Source of the DNA: Sporothrix humicola
Taxonomy: Eukaryota; Ascomycota; Sordariomycetes; Ophiostomatales; Ophiostomataceae
Direction of reading: 5' to 3'
DNA: 61,667 nt
Assembly: GCA_021396245.1 (NCBI GenBank)
Contig: WNYE01000141.1
Coordinates: 1 to 61,667, forward strand
Position numbers and translations under genes: made by a program. Positions within the stretch are counted from its first letter, which is position 1. The number at the start of each line of letters is the position of its first letter. The notes below the pieces were generated by a model. It made no database searches and was not told the origin of the DNA. It saw only the letters and a program-made list of their open reading frames with translations. Shown one piece after another: positions 24,142 through 35,600 of the stretch.

Positions 24142-27100
24142 CGGCCTACAGCTCTTATACCGAGACAGGCAAGGCAGAGAAGAGGAAGACGAAAGCAGAA
24201 ATGTGTGCAAGGACGTTTAAAAAGAAACACAAGGATTAGGAAAAGGAAAAAGCAAGTGACCCAAGATAGGCAAAGGCAGGAAGAAGACTAAAAGAAAAAG
24301 GACGACAGGGGTGCAGATGAACTTAAAGGGCAGACCAGACTGTGTAGATTTGTGAAGAAAAGAAATGTTGAAGAGATAAAATCAATAAAATGGAAGGGAA
24401 GGATTAAAGAGAAAGAATAAAAGAAGAAGACGACGACAGGGCAGGGGGGTGGAGGGAGGACCAGGTGGACGGGAGAAGGAGGGCTCGAAAGAACAAGGGA
24501 CAAGGGCAGAAGGGCCACACGCTCTCTCCACTGTCCGCTATCCACATTCACAGTGAGTGCCAATGGGGTGCCACTTTACCCACTCTCCACTCTTTCAGAA
24601 TCGACCATCGGTACGGAGCTACGATGTACTTTGTATTTTTGTACCCTTTTGTTTGGGGCCTGAACGACTGGGGGAGTCGAGCACAGTGAAAGGCATTGGC
24701 AGGGGTATGGGGTGAAGAAAAGAGTGGAGGGGTTTCGAGAACAGAAGACTGAAGCAAGAACAGAAAGACGGAGGGGTGTGCAACTGTCTTTCAGACCTTA
24801 TGTAGTGCCGTACAGAGTGTGTTCTTTTACTGCCCTCTGTTCCTCGACGAGTCTACGATGTTTATGAAAATACGGCTGCATACTTCACGCCTGCAGAAGC
24901 AGACTCGCTGCCTGCTTCTCCGGCCCGAGGACATTGGGCGAAGGAGGGCGAGCCATAAGAAGGGAGTGTCTGGGTAGTGAGTTACAAGAGGAGAATGGCA
25001 GGTGACGGAGAAAAGAGGTCAGAAAGAACGAAAGAACCGTAGGAAAGAGACCCAGAGACAGAGACCAGAAACCTAGAAACGAGAACAAAAAGAAACGGAG
25101 AACCAAAGAAGGGAAAGGAAAAGGCAGAAAGATGGGAGAGAACTCATGGCTCGACCAAAGCTACCAAGGTCCCAAAGACTGAAAAAGGGTGGAGGGGGGA
25201 GGGGTGTGTCCCGGACAGGGGTGTGTCAGTGAGCTTTTGTCTGGTCTTTGGTGTTTCTGTGTTTCTGGGAGGCATTTGGAGGCGTTGAGAGGCGTTCTGA
25301 CGAGTCAAGAGGCGTCGTGCGTGAGCAAGCCAGCAAGCCAGCAAGCCAAAAAGAAGCCATGGAAAAAGAAAGTTGAAAGCTTGAAGTACGGAGTATGAGG
25401 AAAGTATCACTGGAAAGTCGCCAGGCATGCAACCAGAAAGAAGAAAGTTACAAGGACGAAAAGGCAGACAAAAACAAAATGGATGCCGTTGAAAGGACAT
25501 GGAAACCAAGAACTGGAACTACTGGACTCAAAGAAAAAGAAACGAACCCAGAACAACTAGCCGAGACGCTAGAAGGAAAATGTGCGAGATAGGCGGGAAC
25601 AAAAGGGCGGAGGAGCGAAAGTGGGAGATGATGTGGGATAAAGTGTAATGAGGTGGGAAAACGAACATGAATCAGAGACCAAGACCAGAGAAAAAGACAA
25701 GACTAAAATCAAAGACGAAAAACCAAAAGACAAGGAATGGCAGAGACGAGACCATGCCCGACAGGGAAAAGGCGCGGCCGGCGGGAGATACTGGGAAGGG
25801 AGAAGAAGAAGGAAAATAAGAAGGAAAGGAGAATGCTCCGTACAAGAATGGAGGTGAAGAGGAGGTGAAGAAGATGTTGAAAAAGACGGCAGAAAAGGTA
25901 CTTTCGGAGACTAACAAGGAGGAAAAGCAAGCTAGACGTGTGATGGTGTGCACGGGAGCATGATGGCGAGAGTGCGATGATTTCATCACAGAGAGTACGG
26001 AGTAAATAAAATCAAAAGAACGGTGAAGCAAAAGGACGCCAGAGGAGTCAAAAGGAGTCTAAAAGAGGGTGTGGACGAGAAATGATAATATTAATGACAG
26101 AGTTTCGACAGATTGGCTCGATTGGATGCATCTTGTTGACATTCGGCCGTTCCCACGCTGCCCACGTGTGCTGGAATGCGGGAACATGCGGTAGAGCATG
26201 TGTGGGCGTGAGAAGACAAAACAGGATGGGAGGAGACACCACGAAATACGCCGGAGAGACAGGAAAAGAAAACGGGGCGAGCGAAGAAAAGGAAGGGAAG
26301 AAGCGAGGCATGAGAGGGGACGCTAAAAGGCAAACTACGGAGGACCGACACGCTAGAGTCGAATGAGAGCCATTAAAAGAGCACTAGCAAGCACTAAAAC
26401 AAGTCCGCCGCGGACACCAGGCACGAGAAGAAACGGTGAGCAGGGAAAGGAGGGAAAGGAAGGAAAGAACAAAGGCGAGCGCAGCGAGGACAAAAAAGAA
26501 CGGCCCGTTTCCTTCGGGCCCTACCGTGACCGTTTGCCCGTCGATTTACAGGGACATGCCACCACACAAAAGAACGTCACTGAAAAGGACAAAAAGACAA
26601 AAAGACCGCCGAAAAAAAGTCCAGACCCTCGGCTTCCAACAAAACACGGCCCGTTGTGTGTCGAGGACAGCACGGCACGATCGGCTGTGATTGTGAGAGG
26701 GAGAGTGTTTTCGTCATTGTTTTCGTCTTCGTCAGGTCCTTTTTTGTCCTTGTTGTTTTCTCCTCAGTTCATCACATGTGTTGCACAACATGCTGCCAGC
26801 ATGCTCTTTGCCAGCAGTGCCAGCGTGCAAACAGCGCCAACTAAATCCTTCGTCACAAGTGCGTCGACGGTGAGTAGTCGCTCAACAAAAGAAACAAAAG
26901 AATGCAATTGTTATTTCGTTCAGTCACGGCAGCCACTCAAACAGTCCCCATGCCCGAAGCACGACATCCGTCCTATCTGTCTACGTGTGATTTGAGTGTG
27001 ATTGTGGCTACAATGACTGCAATGGCTGCAATGAATGTGTGAGCGAGCTCGACTTCAGAGTACTCCCTACGTCGTCCTTTGCAGTTCTTCCATTTCCATG

Positions 27101-29121
27101 GCTGCCCAAAGACCAAATGCAAATGAAGACGGTGACAACCAACGATAGCCAGCAAAAGCCAATGAAAACAGCCGGGAGATTGTTCTGCACTTTTGCACTT
27201 TTGCACTTTCTGCAATCACGGGGAAACAATATGCCCTTCAACAAGTACGTACATATACATATGTACATCCCACACAAGGTGCATCCGACTTCTCGGCTAT
27301 CGATGCCTGACGGGATCCCGTCTCTTGATTTAGGAATGATTGACGAGATGATGAGAGTGAAAAAGACGAAAAATAAGACAAAAGAGAAACGATAAAGAAG
27401 AGAATGGAGCCCGACGAACAGGTGGGCACGTCTCCATGTCATTTGACGCGGACGAAATGCACCCCAGACAGCCAGTCAGAAGAAAGACTCGAAGAGTGAA
27501 CGGCGAACGACCATCGAGGTGCGAGACGGGGAGAATGCCAATGTGCAGCTTTGACAATGTGATGAAGAAGAGGAAAAAAGCACGAAAAAAGCAAACCCAA
27601 GGAAAATCTCCATAAAATGCGCTCAACCTGCCCAGACTCGCCAGGCCAGTGGTCACAAAATGTCACGAACGGACCCGACAAAGCCAAAAGTCAAAAAGGC
27701 GCACAAAAGACCCATCACAGAGTGTAAAAACTACATCAAATCCTTGAAGCCATCACAAAAGTATTTCGCGGTACGGAGTATATTATGGACGAATGCGATA
27801 CTTCCGCTCAGCGAATTCCCATGTGAGAAACATGCAAATGACAGAGCACACCAAAAATACAGAGCATTCAGAGAGCCCACTTACTAAAACATAATATGTC
27901 TTCTTCAGGCTTTTTTTTCGTTTATCGACTTGTCTCGCTCTCGCTCTCCTTTGCTTGCTTTTTTCTTTTTCTCGTTTGTCCCTTTTTCTACTTGCACGAC
28001 CCGGCCGTCTGGCCAGTCCACGCGTCTAATCATCTCCTCCCTCTTGCCCTCAGTTTCCCTCGTTTCCGTCTCGTGTTGTGATTGTTGCTGAAGAGCCATG
28101 TAAAGTACGGAGTACCGGTGTAGTTTGAACCCTTCTCTTTCTTTTCGACCTTTCATCATTGTTTGTGGTTGACTGTTATCCGTGTCTTCTTGGTTCATTC
28201 TCGGGTTTTCCGAGACCGGATGTCTGTGTGTTCGGCTTTGTCGTTGGATGGGAGGGTATGTTGAAGAAGCCCTGGAGCTCATAAAATACAGTGGACAGTA
28301 AGATACAACATGGGTGACATCCAGCCCAGGCCTGGAATGGATAAATTCAGACGCACCCAAGAGCCAGAACAGCGGATTGCAGGGCGAAAGAGGAGGGCGG
28401 TAAGAATCAAAGGCGGGCACTGAAGAGCGCTGTGGGAATACTCCGTCACAGGTGAAGTTACGAAAAAGAAAAGAAACAAAAGGACGAAGAAAACGACAAG
28501 GGGCTGCAATGGTTGTCCTTTGGTCCGTTTCTTTCTCTATTTTTCGTCCGTTGATTTCTTATGTAGTCCTCCTCCGTATTGTTCCTCCCCTTGTTTTTCC
28601 TCTTCTCTTTTCCTCGCGGGCCTTGACTCCTCACTCGTCGTAGCACCAAACAAAATACTCCGAGAACCAGGAGAAATTCTAAAGTCCTAATAAAACGAGG
28701 CTTGGCAGGCTTTTCTTTTCCTTTTGTCTACTCTCTATTTCACGGCCTCGAATCCGTGTTCTCTCATTCGCTGCCGTGTCGATCACCTCGGAATTCGAAG
28801 GCGAAGAAAGGGGACGAAAGAAAATATCAAAAGCATCATGAATTGATTCCATTCATTGGCATCGTGGCCGCTGTTCTGCTTTTCCGGAAACCTCTTTTCC
28901 TTTTTCCTTCCCTCTTTTTCTGCCCTCCTCCTCCTGGCTCGGTACCAGGCCAGACAGGGAAAGCAACACGCCGTCTTCCTGGTCGACTGCGGACACAGGT
29001 GCTTGTTTGGGTGCTAGTCCTGTCTTCACCGGTTGAAAACAGTGGTCCTCTCACCACTTTTTGGTCGAAAACCGACTCAAAAGCAATCAGTCAGGTCTCT
29101 GTCACCATTCCCTTCACCCTC

Positions 29122-29148
29122 CTTTACGTCTTTTACGTCTTTTACGTC
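29122..29148. repeat. 9-bp tandem repeat (TTTTACGTC x3)
   Basis: Three consecutive T(3-4)ACGTC units plus a partial fourth, in C/T-rich spacer. Each unit contains the core TACGTC. Confidence 0.75.
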
Positions 29149-29329
29149 TTTTTACGCCCAGGCAGAGGCTGCGCATTGATCCTGGAGTGTCAACCGTTTT
29201 TGTTTTTGAAAGTACCTTTTTCTTTTGGGCAGGTTCCTCGTTGTTCGATGCTGTTCTATAAAAGGCGCGCTTTCAGCCAATGCGCCTCTCCGTAAAAGTG
29301 ATTGAATAAAAAGGCATTGCTTTAAACCC

Positions 29330-29560
29330 AAATTGTTGACAATTGACAATAAATACTTATATCATGACCTGGGTGTATTGAAATATTTCTTTGAAATAAA
29401 CCAATTTTTAAATAATTTTAAAATTTAAACTTCTCTTGAAAAAAGAAAGAAATCTGAGAAGGTTAAACGAAATAAATTATGTGATAAAGCAAACTAGTTC
29501 AACGACAGTACCATTAAAAGAACCAGAGCTTATTTCAAAATAACTCATTATTGTCTAGAT
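29330..29560. other. AT-rich island
   Basis: About 230 bp with much higher A+T than the surroundings, including long stretches of only A and T around 29405-29435. No open frame, repeat border or target-site duplication was recognised. It could be a relic of a transposon, a matrix-attachment-like stretch or a 3' UTR. Confidence 0.45.
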
Positions 29561-32419
29561 ACCTACCTTCAACGAATTTGATTGTTCAAGATTCCTTTGT
29601 TGAAGATTGACAGGTCTGTTATTGACAGCCGTTGATAGATTGATTGTCGCATTGAGCAATAAGGCCATTCAAGGCCACCATCGGCCGATTCCGACACACC
29701 TTTCGTTATCTTCTTTTATCTTTTCGGTATCTCACTCGTATCTCTTCCCCCTCTTGTTCCTTCGGGCTTTGCTTCGAGGGTTCGAGGGGCTCTCGGTCAG
29801 CAACCTTCGGTGTACCAAAGAATGAGGTACCTTTTTATTCATGTTCTTCTTCACCTTGACGATCAATCCCGCCCTCCTCCATCTCCAAGCGAGCTTGTCA
29901 TAGTACCACCCGTGTCCATCACGGTCCTTTTTGTTACCAACAGATTTTGCTGTCGTTGCATCGCTCCGCAGAAAATGGTTAAAATCGAACGACTTTTGAG
30001 TTTTATTTTCGTCCTTGCTGCGTTCCCGTTTTACGTCCACTTCCACCCCAGAAACAGAGCTTGCTGAAAATGGCGTAGACTGCCTCGACTCCGTGTATTC
30101 GGTGCTGTCCCCAGGGCTGGGCCCAGAAAAAATCCCAGAAACCCCCTGGAATTTTTTGGAACTCCTGGACCCAAGTCCACGGTCTCTGGGACAGCGGAGC
30201 GTACCATTGTCACATTTTTGCTCGTTAGGCTTTCTGACAGTTTTTGCCCAGTCTCGTTCTCGCAGGGGACTTCTCACACTTCGGCGAAGAGCCCTTTGTG
30301 TCGGCGACGTGAATAAGCACCAAGGAACTTAGAGGAGTCAACAGGATTCAATGGAGCCAAAATCGTTTGCCGAAGCCCACGGAGCATTCCTTCTTACCTT
30401 CTCACATATTTTTTTTATTTTCACGATGCCCACAATGCACAATGCACACCCATCCACATGGCAAGGCTCCTGCAAGCGAGGCACGAGGGAAAAAAACAGC
30501 CCGAAGAAAGCCATCTGGGGAAAGGATAAAAAAGGGGAAATAAAAAAGAGTGGGAAAGGGGACAGAGTGCCCCATACGAAATGTCAGTGAAAAGTGCCGC
30601 TGCCACTCCCAATTGGTCGGGATTTCTCACGACGGGAAAGTAGTTTAATGGGTCCTTTTGCCACAGGCGAAGAGGAGCTGAGAGGAAAGAGGAGAGAGGC
30701 TTGCAGTAGCTCCCCTGACAGAGGGCCAATAAATTCAAAAAGGATCGAGGACCTCGCAATCAGATAAGACGTCGGAATTGAACTGGAGCTGATGGAGTTG
30801 GAGTTTGAGCTGAAAGGAAAGAGAACCGACAAGAACCAGAGGGGAAATGAGCGGAAAGGCGGGACGTAGACGAGGGAGAAAAAAGGAGAAGAACACGAAA
30901 GAAAAAGAACGTCGCCGTCTTCAACGCCGTCACATCCCGTAACCGATTTCGCCATCCCCGCTGCACAAAACGAAATCATCCCCTGGCACGATTGTATCTT
31001 ACCTGGCCAGGCCTTTGAATTGCTGAGTTCGCGTCTATTCTTCTTTTGAAAACACCGCCATCCTTTGTCATGTTCTTCGTTCTCCTCGTCTTCCAATCCT
31101 CCCACCGGAGACAGGCCAGCATCCGGCGGAGGTTGTTCCCTTTTCTGGATTTTGGAGAGAAAGAAAGAAGCCGATTCCAATGGTGATCTTCGTTTGAACG
31201 AACGAGTAAAACTCAAATTCACCAATTCAACCAATTCAACCCACGTCCCTCCACGCTCACCTTGCCCTACTGGGACTAACGCCCCCACCTAACCTTCTCG
31301 CCTCTGGCCGCTCGGGGCGGTGCGCTGGTGCCCTTTTTAGTGTGGAAAGAGGGAGACAAGGAAAGAAATAAAGAAATAACGCGCGGCCGAGCGAACTACG
31401 GGTAATTTCTGCCCTAGCTTGTTGGTCTCTTTGTCTTGATATCTTCCTTTGCTTCCTTTTTCTTGACGACCGTGATAATAACCATGTATGTTGATCTTGT
31501 ATCTTTCCTTATTCTTCCGTGATAAACACATCGTCTCTCCAGTCTGTTTCGTCTTACGATGTTGGGATGACCGCGTGCCTCGCTTCTTTTGCCAGATTGA
31601 AGCTAGACTGGTTTGCTGTGGGAGTTCTTGTTTCTTTTCTTTTCCTCAGCCTTTTGGGATATCAGCCCCCTCGGCAATACCACGCCCCGGGCCTCGCCGT
31701 CTCTTGTCATCGGGAGTTCGCATTAGCTCAGGGCTGGGCAGAGAAAAGAAAGAAACCGTTGGCATACGAAGTATTGGGCCTGCCAAGTTAATTCTCATGA
31801 CGAACACGAAAGGAAAACAATCAACATCAACAATGTCCAGCCATTGACTCTTCTTTTGCATGCTCCCAATGGACCTAAGAGACAAAAGACGGAACAAACG
31901 CCGCCCTCACTAAATAAAAAGGATGCAAACGCAAACACAGAACACAAACGGGCCCAGCAGTCCGCCAAATTGACCTGTCACTTTTTTCTGTTCTATCATT
32001 TTTCTAATTTTCCCGCCCTCGCCTCTCGTCTCGTCCCGCTCTTTCGTCTTTGTCTTTGGTCACGCTTCTGCTTCCCTGCTTGCTCCCTTTCCCAGCTTCC
32101 AGGTTGACTTCTTCTTTCCATCCCACTTCCCCTCCAGTTGGGTTCATGGCCCCTGTTTTCTTTCTGATCCTGTCTTCTCAACCAATCATCATTGTCCCAG
32201 CTGCAACGTTTGGGTCCTCTCGTTTCCCTCCCTCCCCACGCCGCATCCCACCCTCCTTTTTCTCTGTCAGTCTTGTTTTCCCTTGCCTTTTTCTCTTGTC
32301 TTTCTTCCTCCCCGCCAGAAAAAATGACAAAATGACAAAATGACAAGAAATAAAAACTGGATCATCTCTTGGTGGGCTCGATGGGTTTCCCTCGCCTCTC
32401 TTAAACGCTTCCCAACAAC

Positions 32420-32665
32420 ATGGCGACGGGTCCTGGCGCCGTCTCGTCTCGGGTTATTTTATTTCGCAAAAGTGGACAAGATGAGTTCGAGTTCTTTCTT
32501 GGTAAAAGACCATCCCGCAATAGGACAGTGGTCATGCAAGTGGTCCCAGTCCTACGAAGAAGGTACGTCGTAGAAGATGATAATATCGTCTCGGTCGCTG
32601 CCGACATTGTCGACTCCATCGATACAACCATAAGAGTCTTCATCGTCATAATGACAGCGACATGA
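32420..32665 (+). CDS. Candidate short or first-exon coding frame, unrecognised
   Basis: This is a weak candidate. The ATG has an excellent fungal start context (CCCAACAACATGGCG) and follows directly on a 4.5 kb C/T-rich block, the same arrangement as at the 3489 gene. The first 30 residues (SSRVILFRKSGQDEFEFFLG, then KR) look protein-like and faintly recall the first strands of a Nudix domain. However, no Nudix box (GX5EX7REUXEEXGU) follows in any frame nearby. The reading continues to a stop at 32663-32665 without a recognisable domain. It may be a decayed gene, a first exon whose partner I cannot place, or chance. Confidence 0.25.
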   Translation: MATGPGAVSSRVILFRKSGQDEFEFFLGKRPSRNRTVVMQVVPVLRRRYVVEDDNIVSVAADIVDSIDTTIRVFIVIMTAT

Positions 32666-35600
32666 CAATGGGACAATGGATCGAATGAAGATGCACTCTC
32701 CTTGACACTCCATTGTGTTAACATTGACAAAGAAACAAAGAATGGTACAGGCCCCCGCCAATACGACGACGCAAGCATTGCCGAAAACACGCGAGACGTG
32801 CGGCGCGAGATGTGCCTGAAAGGGTGAGTGGGAGGTCATCCTCCTTTGCGATTCCTTCCCAAACTTTTGAAAATAAATACCCGACGTCCAAGCCACAAGA
32901 TTGGCGTTTGGAGGCCACTCGCGAGATTATCCCAGCCCAGTCGAGAGTCAAAGGGCCGGCCGGCGGCAGGCAATTGTGCCCCTGGTCGCCAGTATTGTGA
33001 ACGCTGGAACGCTTTCACGCATGTTCTTGCCACAAACGGCAGGACAATGGCAGCGTTGCAGAGGAAGAAGAGACCCAAAAGCATGACCGAGACGACCTCA
33101 AAAGTTAACGTTCACGTCGACCGTCGCATTTTAGTATTTTACACTCAAACTGACCAAAGCAGGGCCAATCGAGATCAACACAAAATTACTCAACAGAGTG
33201 TCCCGAGAATGCAAAACCACCTCGGAGAATTTTATCGACATGTGCTTCTAACATGCGTCCTGTATCGTGTGCATTTTGTCTGCAGATGCCGCCTTGTTTC
33301 TTTTTCTTTTCTTTTCTTTTTGTTTTCACCTGCCTCTGGGCGGTAGATCAAAAGCCCCCAAAACTTGGTACCAGACAAACGCCCAAAACAAGCTCACCTT
33401 CTTAGACCAAACAAGACGAGAGGCAGGCGAGAGGGAGAGGGGAAAGCAGAGATGCTCCCACGCCTCCTCAATATTTTGGCGTGGGGGTCAGTTCCATACC
33501 AGCACAACAAGACAACCCCAAAGAGGGAAAAAGGAAAATGGGGGACAGGGGGGCGACGCCCTCGTGAACACTTTGGAGTTGGAGAAGCAGCAGGAGAAGC
33601 AGACGAAAGAAGACAAGAATGAAATGCAAACGCACGGAGAACGCTGCAGACGGGAGAACGTGCACCAGAGTGCAGAATGCGGAATGTACGTCGTAGAGTA
33701 CAATATCACGGACTCTGTGGCTTACACGCCAAGAGTGGTGATGAGGGGGAACACGGATGCCAATACGTAATGGACAAGGTGAGCCAGAAATTGTACACAG
33801 TAGAGGAGAGTGGCAATCAATCACACCAAGTATGCAGCTGACCATGATACTAGCTCCATGAGGGTGTTGATTAAACGTTGAATTAATGTTGATTTAATGC
33901 CACTCGTCCTTCTTCACCTTCACCGCAACAATGGCATTGTTTCTTGTAAAACCTCCGTATTCTCCTATTCGTCCATGTGTCTATCCTTATCAGACATCCC
34001 AAAAACTTGGAGAGAGTGTCGATCACATATTTTGTCGTCCCATCGCCTCGTGACAATCTTGGTTGTTCTTATCCGTGGGATGGGCTTCTCGGGCGTGTAT
34101 TCAATATAAATCCAATCATAAAGTCAAAAAGAAGGGGCTGTATGAATCTGGCTATGCATCCCGCGTGATACATTATGAGCCTTGTAAATAACGACAGTGC
34201 CATCCGCAAAGTGACATTCAGGAAAACGGCCGAAATATACGGAGTACTCACATTTGCGACGCTAGAGATGAATGAAAATCAAAATCAAAATAAAAAATCA
34301 AAACCGAAACCGAGATTGATCTCCTTGCCGTTAAACGTGACTCTGCAAGCTCGCCGCTGCGGCCGGCTTTGCCTGCCGGCCGGCCACAATGGCAGTCTTT
34401 CCTTGAATACAAACAAATACCAAGAGGCCTGGAACGGGCGGTGGAGAATTTGGGAGACAATGCCCATCTTCAGGTCACGAAGAGCCAATATGCCATGCAA
34501 ATATTGTATTCTCCGTCTGCGATGAAACAGTCGCCTCCAGAACGTTGCATGAACGTGACCGTTGAGATTCGACGAGATTCTTGCAGTCCTCTCCTTTTCC
34601 GCCCATTGTAGTATCTTGTTCGGCATCGCCAGACGCCGTCAATCACCGTTTGGTTTTTTGGGCTCTTGGGCGTTGCATTGTTTGTCACCGCGATGTGGTG
34701 CGTACCAAACTTTGGACAGGAAATACGGAGTACGGAGGGGGTGGTGAACCAAACTTTGGGACTGTCATTGCCAACTGGAGACAGCCTGGGGTGGGCTTCG
34801 GTGGGCTTCATCACCTTGAAAGTGGATGCGCCGGCAGCGGCCTTCCGAATTGATGCCCCTTTTAAGTTGGGCACGAGGAGTTGACCCAGAAAGAACACGG
34901 TAGAGAAACACAAAATGAGGCTGCACGCAACGATGGCGGCAGCGGCGGCAGATGAAAAAGGACAAGTGACGAGTATCTTGCTCACAGAATACGGAGTATG
35001 GTCCAAGACTGCAAGACAGAACTGGGAACATGGAACATGACGAGCAAAGTAGAAAAAGTCAAAGAGCTGGGTCGCTTGACTGAAGTAGTTAGTTTTGGGC
35101 CGTCATCTCGGTGAACGGCCCCCATTGTGAACCAAACTTTGAACAAGTCTGACTTTACAGTGCTTATTGTGAGGACAGACAAAAGGTTCTTACTGTCGAG
35201 GCGTTGTTTATTTTGATTTTCATGTCGTCTTGACGATGCAAATTATTTACTGAAAAGGCCGAGAAACCGTTGGGAAAACCGTTACAAAACACATCTTGGC
35301 AAACAAGACGACCAGGCGAAACTGCACTCCGTAGACAGCTTCCCCAGAGTTGTGACTGTATTCCCCGTATGTACTGCCCCGTTTTCAGGAGTCGGAACAC
35401 GCCGAAGTCACATTGCAGCCGTCCATATCTGCCTCGGAGGTTTCGTATCTTTCAACGGTTTTGTTCCTTTCACACTGGTCCTTTGCATACGACCTACTTC
35501 CTCCTCTGTTGCAACAGTTATCCTTATTTCGCTTGGCAATTCATTGTTGATCAACGGCATCAAAATGTACACATTAAAGTAGATGACCCCCACGAAGATA

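Larger units (their letters stand above)
23694..32419. other. 8.7 kb gene-free spacer
   Basis: No gene can be supported. About 23.7-27.9 kb is G/A-rich on +, that is, pyrimidine-rich on the strand of the 23115-23693 gene. About 27.9-32.4 kb reverses to C/T-rich on +. The stretch holds a 7-bp tandem repeat (24111-24141), a 9-bp tandem repeat (29122-29148), an AT-rich island (29330-29560) and four TACGGAGTA motifs (25387, 25996, 27772, 28106). Confidence 0.4.

Noticed and set aside
27243..27263. GTACATA/TATGTAC inverted repeat
   Set aside because: Only seven base pairs per arm with a four-base loop; expected by chance in a window this size.
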